A stretch of 64,000 bases of DNA from Symbiodinium natans (lineage: Eukaryota; Sar; Dinophyceae; Suessiales; Symbiodiniaceae), in assembly GCA_905221605.1 (NCBI GenBank), contig CAJNDS010000202.1, positions 832,404-896,403 on the forward strand, given 5' to 3'. A program made the translations under genes and the position numbers. Each line of letters starts with the position of its first letter. Positions within the stretch are counted from its first letter, which is position 1. The notes below the pieces were generated by a model. It had not been told where the DNA came from and did no database searches. It saw nothing but the letters and a program-made list of their open reading frames with translations. Shown here in pieces: positions 54,831 to 64,000 of this stretch.

Positions 54831-56098
54831 GAAGATCCTGCCAGCTGGACCTTTTCCGCTTGATAGAGCGCGACACGGTTACCGGCGCCTGCAGGCCTGA
54901 TGGCCTGTCTTATGTCCAGGCAAGTCCTTGACAACAAGCCGAGGAATCTACAGCAGCTCCCACTGAGTGCGTCAGAAGCTGCAGCTGCGGCGGCCGCAGG
55001 GAGCCTGTTTTCGATGGGCTGAGCTTTTTGCTCGGCTGAGTTCTCTACGGAACGTGCAGGAGCAGCCCTATCTCGACATCTGTCGGCTTGGGGACAAGTG
55101 AGGACACGCAGATAGACGATGCTAGTCAGCTCAGTCCGTGCATCTCTGACAAGTTCTCGAGGCATCTGCATGTCGTTCAAAACGGACGCTGTCCGGATAC
55201 TTTACGCGAAGCAGTGAGCCGAGCCAGGCATAGCGCCATGTCCAGACAGACAGATGTTGCGGAATAGAGTGCCCGGAGGCCAAGTGCCCGGAGGCCGAGC
55301 GCCCGGAGGCCAAGCGCCCGGAGGCCAAGCGCCCGGAGGCCAAGCGCCCTCGACACGATGGGCTGCCCCAGCCGAAGGCTGCGGCAAGTAGCCCGAAGGG
55401 CCAAGCACTCAGTCATGCAAAGCAATCGCACCCAAGTGATGAGAGGAATGGCAGCAGGGGGCAGCAATGCCATAGTTGCTACCGTTTTGTCAACAGCTTT
55501 TGGCGTGCTCCGCTTCTTCTGTTCATTGCCGAAGTCATTGATTGCTATGGGGCATGACATTTGGTTACGGCGGCGATGGGCTCTGCAATGGTGTGCGCCG
55601 GGTGCCCTTTTCAGTCTTTTGCGTCCCTGACGTCTTGTCTAGCGCTGCTGGGGCCAGTAGGCTCAGCAGTAGGCAAAAACAGCATTTTTTTTTGGTACCG
55701 GGCACCTGAAGATTGCAGTCTGCGCGGTGCTTTGACTCATGGCTGAATATTTGTTTATGTCATTAGCTCCGAGTTGCTGAGCCCAGGACATGCCGAAGCA
55801 GCTCGAGTAGCAGACAGCGTGGATGGCTCTGTTGACGCAAAGACAGGCGCAGCAGCGACAAAGAGTACCTCACGAAGCATCACCAAGTGATACATGCAGA
55901 TGCCCGACAGAAATCGCAGCTATATTTTAAATTCAAAGCTGTAGGTTCATTCCATGGCTTAGCTGCATCGACTGTTTGCAGTGCGGAACCCCTCTACCTG
56001 GAGCAAACGGTGAGCAATCGGTGATATTCTGACATGGTCTGAAGATAGCGCAAGTAGGTGCCCCACTTACCAGAGGCTGTCTCCCATTAAGTGTGGCA
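54831..56098. other. No gene recognised; contains a 15-bp tandem repeat
   Basis: Frames on both strands are interrupted or repeat-driven. Confidence 0.5.
55263..55348. repeat. 15-bp tandem repeat, unit GCCCGGAGGCCAAGC, about six copies
   Basis: Head-to-tail copies with single substitutions. The minus strand reads as repeating GLRAL or PPGAW, which is an artefact. Confidence 0.95.
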
Positions 56099-57130
56099 AT
56101 GTTTGTGGCAAGAAGCCGGGCAGCATGGTGTCCACTGGCTCGTGCGTTTCGGCCTGCCCTCCAAAACGGCTGCCACTTTCCAATCCGCCAGGCTCCCAAC
56201 GCTCCCAATGCTCCGAATGCGCTGAGATCGGAGCCGCATCGGTCGTTCAGCTCGGCATGGCTAGTGTCGCAGAGTGCTAGCTGGCGACTCAGCCTGCGCA
56301 CTCCAGCGACAAATGCCAGACTATGCTCTCAAAGGCCGTTCGCTTCAGTACACGACATCCTCGCCAATGGAGATATTCCTTTTCCGCGTGTTCGGGTGGT
56401 GGATGATTCCGGTTTAGTCGGAGACTATTTCTTGGGAGAGGCTTTGGCCTTGGCGAAGCAGCGCCGGACAGACCTTGTTGTCTTGTCAGGGCAGGTGGAG
56501 CCCCCGCTCTGCCGCCTTGTGAACCTGCATGTTTATATCGATGAGGTCGAACGCCAAGCAGCCTCCAAGGAGCAGCAAAAGCGTGAGCAACGACTTCGGG
56601 AGTTCAGCTTCGACCCAGCGATGCGAGTCAAAGGAATGCGCTTCACTTCCCTGATCGATGAACACGACTTTGAGAGAAAACTCAATCAAGTTCGAAAGTT
56701 TCTGGAAAAGGGCCACAGGGTGGAGGCTCGCATTCTTCAGAGCCGTGGCAAGCCTGAAGATGTCCTGGACATAGCGCTGCGTATCATCGCTGAAATACGC
56801 GACTTGGCCAAGCCCGAATATTTCGAGGAAAGTATCCGCGAGCTCCAGATGGCCATCCACTCGCCCAAAAGTCTCAAGCGTGCCGGGCGCGCTCCACCCG
56901 ACGAGCTGAGAATGCGACTCTGGCCCTGCACTCCCGCCCAGGCCGCAGCCTTCCAGCTACCTGCTCACATCATCGGCCCACGACGACGCCGAGGAGCAGC
57001 GATTGTTGGAGTCGATGACGGGCCGCAAGACGAGTTTGCCTGGAAACTCAACCGAAGGCCTCGGCCACCACATAGTTACCAAGATCGGAGAAGCAACCTT
57101 CGAAGCCGGGCTCTGGAATCAGACGACTGA
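56099..57130 (+). CDS. Translation initiation factor IF-3, organellar (probably mitochondrial)
   Basis: IF-3 binds the small ribosomal subunit and monitors start-codon pairing. The 343-residue single-exon protein starts at ATG 56099. The first 90 residues are Arg/Ser/Ala-rich (RSRAAWCPLARAFRPAL, PHRSFSSAWL) with no long hydrophobic signal, which suits a mitochondrial rather than a dinoflagellate plastid presequence. The IF-3 N-domain is clear (RVRVVDDSGLVGDYFLGEAL, DLVVLSG..PPLCRLVNLHVY), then a linker helix, and the C-domain (EFSFDPAMRVKGM, LIDEHDFERKLNQVRKFLEKGHRVEARI, ALRIIAEIRD). A basic C-terminal tail of about 90 residues exceeds bacterial IF-3. The tail has no recognisable domain. The Pol beta gene begins within 240 nt downstream. 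Confidence 0.92.
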   Translation: MFVARSRAAWCPLARAFRPALQNGCHFPIRQAPNAPNAPNALRSEPHRSFSSAWLVSQSASWRLSLRTPATNARLCSQRPFASVHDILANGDIPFPRVRVVDDSGLVGDYFLGEALALAKQRRTDLVVLSGQVEPPLCRLVNLHVYIDEVERQAASKEQQKREQRLREFSFDPAMRVKGMRFTSLIDEHDFERKLNQVRKFLEKGHRVEARILQSRGKPEDVLDIALRIIAEIRDLAKPEYFEESIRELQMAIHSPKSLKRAGRAPPDELRMRLWPCTPAQAAAFQLPAHIIGPRRRRGAAIVGVDDGPQDEFAWKLNRRPRPPHSYQDRRSNLRSRALESDD

Positions 57131-57370
57131 CATCAGCCCAGTACAGCCCAGTACAGCCAGCGCCTGCGCCTCTCGGCCAGCTGCGCAGCTCATCACTTGC
57201 AGCAGGAAGTCTAGCAGGACGTAAGTACATCTGATCCTTGACGAACGGCCGTACATCGAGCAGTGGGCAAGCTGGTTTGCGCAACAAAAAGGTGATTGAC
57301 CGTCAGACGTGCCACACTCTTGTGGGTGCATCCTCAAGACATGACGTGCTGAGTAGTGTTGACTGTGCAG

Positions 57371-59070
57371 AATGGGGCAGGAAACGAGAGAATCGCCTCC
57401 ATTTTCGAGGAGATGAGTGCCGTACAGAAGCTTCGTCGCGACCGTTTCCGCTCGCAGGACGCCCTCTGCACGCTTCATGCACCACATGGCGAAATGCATG
57501 CAGCTGACTCCAGGCCTACGCCAAGGCTGCCCAGGCTCTTCGAGCCCACGGGGAGCCAATTGCGAGCGGTGCTCAAGCCAAGGGCATCCCGGGCATTGGC
57601 TCGGGCATGGCCAACCGCATTGACGCCCCCTTGCTGAGCAGCAAGAAGTAGCTTAAAAGTAGCCTAAAAGTAGCTTAAAAGCAGCTTAAGTAGCCGGCAA
57701 CACCACGCAGCACAGCAGACTTTGAGGTGATTTTGGCGACGGGTGAGCTCAACGAGCTGGAGGAGTTGAAAAAGGACAGCGATGTGATTGCCCTGCGTGA
57801 ACTTCGCTCGGTGTGGGACCTAGTGCTCGTAGAAGCCCCGCTTGATTAGCTTGAGCAACTTGCAGAAAGCGTGCGGTGCCAGCCTTTGATGATGCAGTTT
57901 CTTGATGTTTCTTGCGCATCCTCCGTAAAGATGCGAGCGTCCAAGGTGCACGGCATTGGAGCAGTTCGCGCAGCTGAGTTTGTGGAGAGGGGCATTCGCT
58001 CGCTTGCGCACCTGCGGGAAGCCTCGGCCAAGAACCAGGTGCATCTTGGAGTCTGAGCGGCCAGCTTCACAAATCGACCATAATTGACGGGTGAAAAGTA
58101 GAAATAATCAGAGCAGGTGCACCTCGACGCTGCCCAGGCACACTTGACAAGCTTCCTTGCTCAAATGAATTAGCTACAGCTGCGTCCGGAGTGCTTGTTG
58201 TCCTCGGCAAAGATACCGAAAGCAGGTGATTGGACTGCGCCATTGTGAGGAATTTATGAAGCGGATTCCATATGCCCCACGTCCACAATTCAGCGTTTCC
58301 CATCGTTGTGTTGCACAGTGAGGTCGATGAATCTATGCATTTCTCGTTGAAGCGTAAGGCGGAGATGAAGGAGCACCATGACAAGCTTGAAGCCTGTCGC
58401 CTGAGCAACCCGAAGTTACTTCTCACAGCCAGGTCCCCAAGATCCCCAGGGCCCCACAAATTTCACAGCAAAAACCCCTCATGCACCTCCAGTCAGTGAC
58501 AGGTTTGTGGTTCCTACCGCCGTGGTCGACCCGACTGTGGTGACATTGACTCCTTGCTGCGTTTTGTTGCTGGAGACTTTGCTGGACACGTTGCAAACTT
58601 CGTGCGCAAGCCATTTTTTGCCAATGCCTTGCAGTTGCGAGGACGTTCTGATCAGCCACCCGGAGTACACCACAGCCAAGCGCGACGCGAATGCGGGGGG
58701 TAAACTCCTGCATGCCTTTGCCACCCTGCCAAAAGCAGAATATGAGCACGTCTGAGCACTGGAAGCACGTGCGAATGAGTGCCATCTGTAGAGAATCTAA
58801 AGGCCTTTCTAGTGGTCTGCCGAGTCTACCTCTGGCAAGGTAGAGTCGCTGAAGCATGCCGGGTACGTGACCGCAGACCTGGCCTTCGGCAACACAAAGT
58901 TTATGGGAGTATGCAGGTTGCGACTTGCATGTCTCCTCGGGTTATACGCTTTTCAATCAGCCGTGCGTATGCACGTTTGGGGCCAGGCTGTCAGGAGAAG
59001 AGCGGCTGCACAGGCGGCTGGACATCCGCTGCCTGCCCCATGACCAGTACCACTTCGGTCTGGGACCCAA
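57371..59070 (+). CDS. DNA polymerase beta family (family X) DNA polymerase
   Basis: Fills short gaps in base excision repair or end joining. Exons that rejoin in phase: 57371-57457 (IASIFEEMSAVQKLRRDRF), 57514-57624 (AYAKAAQALR..KGIPGIGSGMANRID, 8-kDa domain and first HhH), 57727-57810 (VILATGELNELEEL), 57946-58038 (VHGIGAVRAAEFVERGIRSLAHL, second HhH), 58226-58273 (VIGLRHCEEFMKRIPY), 58359-58427 (AEMKEHHDKLEAC), 58503-58547 (VCGSYRRGRPDCGDI), 58642-58745 (DVLISHPEY), about 58792-58839, and 58987-about 59070 (RLHRRLDIRCLPHDQYHFG). The catalytic Asp residues of GDID and RLDIR and the SYRRG dNTP loop are present. Donors are mixed: GA at 57458 and 58548, GC at 57625, 58274 and 58428, GT at 57811, 58039 and 58840. 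The first exon and the thumb exons (FTGS...NEY) are not located. Absence of a BRCT domain is not established. Confidence 0.87.
57651..57692. repeat. Short repeat AAAAGTAGCTT inside a Pol beta intron
   Basis: About four copies of an 11-bp AGCTTAAAAGT-type unit within intron 57625-57726. Confidence 0.8.
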
Positions 59071-59193
59071 CGAGTGCCAGATATTGCCAGCATGGAGCTT
59101 CAGGGTTAGCTTCTCTTTGCAGCCGTGGTGGCGACGGTGTTCAATCATTCTTGTGATCTTTGGCTCGTGAACAGTTAAGAAATTCTATCAGGT

Positions 59194-60351
59194 ATGCTCG
59201 CCAAACAACAATACTGGACACAGAAGAACCTCAAGCAAAAGCTGCACATTTTGCAGTCACAGCAGCTGCAAGTCCTGCTTGATGTCCTTCGTGGCAGAAA
59301 GCCAAAGTTGACTTGTCTTGATCGCGTCGTCGCCATGAGCCTGGACTGGAGTGACCGGGATTTGCTGGAGCAGCTTGGCAGCACAACCGATGGCCAATCT
59401 AAGCCGTAGACGAATGGACCATGTGATGCTGGCGAGCTGCACAGGTGGGCGCAGAGGACTTTGCCCGAGTTTCTGCTGATGAGCATGCAGGACTCATCTA
59501 ACAGGACCGGGCAAGTCATTCTATTTGTTTGGCCGAATCTGGAAGAATGTTCTAAAGACGGGAGTCAGCCAAAGTTTGCCCTGAGGAAGAAAAGCATTGC
59601 TGCCACACCTTGGCAGAAATTCGAGCTCTCCATCGCAGAGGTCCAGCTGGAAGGCCACAAGAAAAGAGCAATACTGTTGATGCAGGATGTAGCGCCTGCA
59701 AAGCAGATGAGCGCTTCGCTTTCAATCACTTGTCTCTTGGCCCAGGCGAGGTCAACTTGATTGGCAAGAAGGATGAGCCAATGTTTCAGTTCGACATCGA
59801 CCTTGGCATGCGTGTGGACGTTGAGAAGAAAGTTGCACCTGAGCCGAAGTGTTTTTGGTTTGTGTTTGAGTTGCGTGAAGAACGTCGCCGCGTGTTGTAG
59901 TGTGCTCCATTCCCCCCCCCCCCCCCGCCGCTCCCCCGAACCCCCAGGTAGATCGGCCCAGAAACGATGACACAGACTACTGGCCGGGCATCGCACAGAT
60001 TGTGCACTTCGACTCTTAGCTGGCCTTTGGTGCAATGCAGGATCCTGGACCACCTCTGAAATGACAGCGAAGCAAGTTTCGTTGCCACATGTTGCCACCA
60101 TATGCGGGCAGCGCATTAAGGACAACGAGAACCTGAAGCCACCGATCATTACTCGGCTGCAAGAGCTACCAGAGGATGTGGCGCCCGAGGTGAACTGGTA
60201 TCTTCAGGATGCCGGCCTTCCCCAAACAGCGCTCTTCCCAAACCCATCTCCTCTTCCGTGTTCTTTGGTCCTTCAGGAGGGGATGGGCCGGCAGTTCATA
60301 TGGCACGGATTAGCCAGATGGCACGCGTATGCAGCTGCTGAGCGGCAATGA
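59194..60351 (+). CDS. Unidentified multi-exon gene
   Basis: Coding-like + strand segments in order: MLAKQQYWTQKNLKQKLHIL...LEQLGS (59194-59409), TGQVILFVWPNLEECS..PKFALRKKSIAATPWQKFELS (about 59500-59690), ERFAFNHLSLGPGEVNLIGKK..MFQFDIDLGMRVDVEKKV (59712-59875, after the AG at about 59709) and GQRIKDNENLKPPIITRLQELPED..NWYLQDAGL (about 60108-60225). They probably belong to one gene, but I cannot name it. Some of the first segment could still belong to the Pol beta 3' end. A C-run at 59910-59928 marks an intron or flank. Confidence 0.4.
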
Positions 60352-60687
60352 GCCCTAACTGTCACTGCCCTTGCGAGTTGACGTGTATCATTGAAGGGAG
60401 ACCACGGAGGTCCAAAAGTGGCTCAAGCAAGAGAGGCCGCCTACTGTGGAGGACGGATTGGCAAGGTGGGAAATTAGTGGCGTTGCCGTCGACGATGTCT
60501 TTCTTCATCAGGATCCACGTGAATGTCCCTTGCCAGCTCCATCCTTTCCCCCGTTTCTTGCGGAGGCCCGCAGGAGGCCGGGCAAAGAATGTCTCAGCGG
60601 GATCAGCGTGTCGGGTAACTCTAGATCTCCGGGTGCTGTAGCAGAGTGAACTGAACATAACTGAACGCCCAGTACCAGTGAAGGTAC

Positions 60688-61106
60688 GAGGACGAAATTC
60701 GACAGATCCTCTTAAATTCTGATGATGAAGAGGACGTTGCTGCTTGATGTTGCCTATGTGGCTATGTGTGGCTTGTGCTGCTTGATGCTGCTTGCAGCAG
60801 CATCCGGCAGAATGAGCGCAGCATCTCCAGTGAGGAGGACGACATGAATCCCAGTTCCTTCATCGATGACCAGGAGCCGGTGGGCTGCGGTGGGTCTTTA
60901 CGTTACGCACTCTTCAGACCAGGGTGCACTCGAGGGCATGCCGTACTGACACTTCCCGCATCAGCTTCGGTCAGGACGTTGGCCTGTGCTTGCCGGCCGG
61001 GCCGGGCCAGAGCCATGCGCTGATGAATTGGAGGATGTTGTCGGAAGCCGAGGGTTATCCCGAGTATGTCGCTTGGAAGATGAATGTCAGAATTTGTTAG
61101 ATGTCT
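60688..61106 (+). other. Acidic candidate exons of unknown protein
   Basis: Frames YEDEIRQILLNSDDEEDVAA (ending TGA near 60746), RQNERSISSEEDDMNPSSFIDDQEPV (about 60790-60890) and ADELEDVVGSRGL (about 61020) have strong acidic coding composition. They may be the 3' end of an upstream gene or 5' exons of the ankyrin gene. No family is recognised. Confidence 0.3.
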
Positions 61107-61185
61107 GGGCCAGTGGAATTTCAAGTTGACTCTCTACTGGATGCGTGAAGACTCGCCATCTGAACATTGAAAGGTCAGCCCTCCA

Positions 61186-62013
61186 GTGTCCGATGATGAC
61201 GACTTCGACCCCTCCGCGCCCTATGAATTCAGCGAGGGGACCTTTGAGCGCAAACGGAAGGGAGCTCCACCCAAGATGAAGAAGTTCGGAAGATATCCGT
61301 TCCTCCCATCCATGCTGGCAGGCGGGGCAATTCAAAGGCGAAAGCAAAATCTAGAGAAGCGGGCACGTGGCTGCACGGTATCTGTTGCAGGTCTGGGTGG
61401 CCCTTCGAAGGACTGGCTGCCACCCAAGGAGCATGCGATTGGCCATCCGGAATGGTTTCAGAATACCAGCAAGTCAGTCGTCCCCACCAATGGGGTCACG
61501 CACTTGGACCACATATTGGAGAAGGCACGCAAACGCAGGGAAGAGCTTGCGGCCACCTCTGCATACAAGCTCACTGCTATGCGAGCGGCGGATCTTTGCC
61601 TGGCTATCGAGAATGGAGACGCCATGAAGGCCTTTGCCAAGCTCGACCATGAGACGGCTAGTTGCCCTCACCCTGACACCGGGCGTTGCGCCGCGCACTA
61701 CTGCATCGCCAAGGACTCCCACGAGATGCTACGCATGGTGCTCGAGGCGCGGGCCGATCCGGATGCCCGCGACTCTTTTGGACAAACTGCCCTGATGATG
61801 GCTGCCAAGCAGGCCGGACGTGCAATGCCATGTGCCTTTCCCCGTTCAAAGTGTGTGAGTTGCAGGCGCCAAGTGCACCTCATGTCGACTTTGCTTGCAC
61901 TTCAGGGCGACGAGGAGTCGGCCAAGATGCTTTTGGAAGCTGGAGCGGACGCGACGCTGACGGACTCCTTGAACCGCACGGCCTCAGAGATGGTGAAGGC
62001 CGAGCTCAGTTAA
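61186..62013 (+). CDS. Ankyrin-repeat protein 1
   Basis: The exon probably starts after the AG before TGTCCGATGATGAC (about 61185), since the frame there has no ATG, and gives SDDDDFDPSAPYEFSEG and a basic segment (FERKRKGAPPKMKKFGRYPF). Helical KARKRREELAATSAYKL precedes ankyrin repeats: LCLAIENGDAMKAFAKL, GRCAAHYCIAKDSHEMLRMVLEARADPDARD, FGQTALMMAAKQ-GDEESAKMLLEAGADATLTD. The last unit is interrupted by intron 61813-61905 (GC-AG, 93 nt, divisible by three and without stops), which an ORF caller would include. Removing it restores a perfect 33-residue repeat. Ends at TAA. Confidence 0.8.
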   Translation: MSDDDDFDPSAPYEFSEGTFERKRKGAPPKMKKFGRYPFLPSMLAGGAIQRRKQNLEKRARGCTVSVAGLGGPSKDWLPPKEHAIGHPEWFQNTSKSVVPTNGVTHLDHILEKARKRREELAATSAYKLTAMRAADLCLAIENGDAMKAFAKLDHETASCPHPDTGRCAAHYCIAKDSHEMLRMVLEARADPDARDSFGQTALMMAAKQAGRAMPCAFPRSKCVSCRRQVHLMSTLLALQGDEESAKMLLEAGADATLTDSLNRTASEMVKAELS

Positions 62014-62129
62014 GCCTTGCCAAGCTTTTTTGCCACTGAACGGCATGGGGTTGTCAGAATCCACACGGTTCTCAGGTTCTCCAGGCGCAAGAGGAGGAGG
62101 AGAATCCCCTAAGGCACTGGCGGGAGAAG

Positions 62130-63110
62130 ATGGCTGGTGAACCCATCCCAGATGATCCCGCGAAGAAGAGCAAGAACTTGAAGGCTTTGATCGATGACCG
62201 GGAGCGGCCGAAGAAATACGGGGTTCTCTTGCTTGATGCCCTGGTCCAAAGGGATTTGAGGACGGCTGAGGCTGCAATGGAGGCTGGTGCCGATGTGAAT
62301 TTGCCGGACGACAGGGGCGACGCTGCCCTCCTGCTTATTGTCCACTGCCCAGCTGTCTTTCCACGAGCCAGCATCATGAATCTTCCATATTCATCCCTCA
62401 AAGGGGCTAGCATAAGCTAGCACAAGAAGTGCGGGCTGAGGTCAAGAGCAAGTGGAAAGACTCTCAAGGCTTGCAGAGCCGTCTGGTGAACAAGGTGTTC
62501 AAAGCCGGGGCGAGCTTAGACTTCCAGAATCTACAGGGGAACTCCGCGTTGCACTTTGCGTCGCACCGAGGCAGCCTTGAGCTGATCAATGTGCTCTTAG
62601 GTTTGAGAGCCAATCCCAGGCTCACGAACTCGGAGGGCAACACGCCCTTGATGTATGCGGCTCATAGCGGTCACGAGGAAGTGTGTGCCGCACTGCTGGA
62701 AGCCGCGGCACCTGTGGACGTGAAGAACCGTGCCGGACTCACTGCCCAGACAATGGCGGAGCGGAAGGGGTTCAAGTCCTGCGCTGCTCTACTTCACGCT
62801 TACGCGCTTGCACCGAAGCAGGCCGGACATGGCAGATTGCAGCATGTGGTCTCATAGACATGTACGTGGTCTCATAGGCTCAGTGTGTGATGTTTTGTGA
62901 TGCTTGCCGAGTTTTGTGATGCTGAAATGTCTGCCTGTCTCGGGCAGGGAGACGAAGTCAAAAAAGTAGAGGCAAAGCGGAAAGATGCCAAGCCTCAAAA
63001 ACTGGACTTCGACTACTCGAAATGGGATTCTCTGGAAAGAGAGATGCGCGAAGATGAGGAGGAAGAGCAGACAACTCGTATGCGTGAGGCAAGTCAAGCT
63101 GTTCGAAGGC
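62130..63110 (+). CDS. Ankyrin-repeat protein 2
   Basis: Begins with ATG 62130 (MAGEPIPDDPAKKSKNLKALI). The first exon ends about 62345 after LLLDALVQRDLRTAEAAMEAGADVNLPDDRGDAALL. The second, from about 62430 (EVKSKWKDSQGLQSRLVNKVFKAGASLDFQ), holds three ankyrin units (NSALHFASHRGSLELINVLLGLRANPRLT, NTPLMYAAHSGHEEVCAALLEAAAPVDVK, LTAQTMAERKGFKSCAALL). A third exon after the AG at about 62948 (GDEVKKVEAKRKDAKPQKLDFDYSKWDSLEREM) seems to continue it. It lies directly behind ankyrin gene 1 on the same strand, suggesting tandem duplication, although their N-termini differ. Confidence 0.7.
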
Positions 63111-63580
63111 TCGGAGGGTCTGCAGGCTCCTGTACCTTCGAGATTCAGGGCTTGGGGTTCAGGATTCGGAGCTGCTGCCTCAATTTGCCACCGGGTGCTG
63201 AAGTGCAGGCAGAAGATTTCAGTTGGGGCCGCCGCAGGGGACTTGAGATTTCCAGTGGTTGCTTTGGCCTCGTGTTGTTGCTTTGAGGATTGCTAGCTCT
63301 CCATATCACAGTTGTTGTGGGATGCGCCGAAGTGAAAATGTTTACGCCATGGCTCGGCACCTTTCGTGTCCTCAGAGGGTAGCATCTTGTTCCACTCAGG
63401 CCCGGTGTAAGAGTCCCTTATTGATTCTGCAGCCCTTTGGTGGTTTTCACACTCTGTACACTTAAGCAATGCCACTGAATCTGCCCCCTTCCCTCGATCG
63501 GGGTTGTCATCTCTTTGCTCTGCACTTCGAATCGTCGAAAGCGCTAGACCTGTTATCTTCCACTAAGACCTGGGAGGCCG
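63111..63580. other. No gene recognised
   Basis: Short frames only, between the last ankyrin exon and the final coding segment. Confidence 0.45.
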
Positions 63581-63808
63581 ATGGCCAAGTTTGAAGACCT
63601 GGGACCGGAGGCCTTCGGGCTACCTGCGGACACCCCTTGGCCGCCGGATGCCTCGACGAGGAAGAAGGGACCCTTCGACTATGGACATTGGGACAAAATC
63701 GTTGATGACATCGAGCGCCAAGAGAAAGTGCTGGACAGATACGATCGCTTGCAAAAGAACCCGCAGTATGAGTACCGCGATGGCCAGAAGATGCAGGTGA
63801 TTTTCTGA
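63581..63808 (+). CDS. First exon of a gene continuing past the window, or last exon of ankyrin gene 2
   Basis: ATG 63581 opens MAKFEDLGPEAFGLPADTPWPPDAS, then FDYGHWDKIVDDIERQEKVLDRYDRLQ. The FDYxxWDxI/L motif followed by charged helix is the same as in LDFDYSKWDSLEREM at about 63003-63047. A GT follows AAGATGCAG at 63797, a possible donor. If spliced there, the gene continues beyond or into the last 200 bases, where I see no matching exon. Confidence 0.5.
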   Translation: MAKFEDLGPEAFGLPADTPWPPDASTRKKGPFDYGHWDKIVDDIERQEKVLDRYDRLQKNPQYEYRDGQKMQVIF

Positions 63809-64000
63809 TCTCCGACAAGCCTTTGTTCCAAGTTAAGCGGGCACGTACGACGACTCCACATTTGAGCAGCTGTGCCAAAAGCCGTTGCAAATATTGGAGA
63901 TGAGATCGTAGCAACACACAATCCCTATTGCGCTCGTAGGCCTTGCCTTGTGCGGCTGGAGCTTCTCTTCTAACAGCGCAGGGTCATGAGAAAAGGGTCG

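Overview
The window reads as nuclear DNA of a dinoflagellate, probably a Symbiodiniaceae-type alga. That placement is inference from several features seen together. Genes are split by short introns (about 50-500 nt, a few over 1 kb). Many intron donors are GC or GA instead of GT, and acceptors are usually AG followed by G. Every gene I can support lies on the + strand. Protein types include a GH7 cellulase homologue, PPR proteins, ankyrin proteins, EF-hand and Q-rich proteins and a selenoprotein. Microsatellites and decamer minisatellites are abundant. No bacterial operons, rRNA, convincing tRNA, CRISPR array or intact transposon were seen.

Layout, left to right: GH7-like glycoside hydrolase (1.1-2.1 kb); a cyclic-nucleotide phosphodiesterase whose catalytic domain is scattered over about 14 exons (4.3-9.7 kb); an intronless BTB/BACK protein (12.4-13.5 kb); a multi-exon PPR protein (14.3-about 18 kb); a Trl1-type tRNA ligase with fused RNA ligase and P-loop kinase (19.1-22.1 kb); a PDZ-like exon (22.6-23.0 kb); an ankyrin/Cys-rich protein (24.3-25.5 kb); a SELENOM-like selenoprotein with an in-frame TGA (26.9-27.5 kb); the 3' part of an FF-domain-like protein (29.2-29.7 kb); a short CCDC81/HU-like locus (31.1-32.0 kb); an ADP-ribosylglycohydrolase (33.4-34.7 kb); several unrecognised coding segments (35.8-39.2 and 41.4-46 kb) around a large purine-rich, microsatellite-rich block (39.2-42.5 kb); a long Q-rich EF-hand protein (47.5-50.2 kb); a sperm-tail PG-rich repeat protein (50.4-51.1 kb); a coiled-coil multi-exon locus (51.4-52.6 kb); mitochondrial-type IF-3 (56.1-57.1 kb); a DNA polymerase beta family gene (57.4-59.1 kb); unrecognised exons (59.2-61.1 kb); and two tandem ankyrin genes plus the start of another gene (61.2-63.8 kb).

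The genes do not form one pathway. They look like a housekeeping-rich, unidirectional dinoflagellate gene array covering RNA repair and organelle RNA work (tRNA ligase, PPR, IF-3), DNA repair (Pol beta), cyclic-nucleotide signalling (PDE), redox (SELENOM-like), and ADP-ribose and cell-wall hydrolases (ARH, GH7). Most exon joins were found by reading the three + frames and requiring that a protein family's conserved motifs rejoin in phase. Joins given with coordinates are seen in the sequence but not backed by transcripts.
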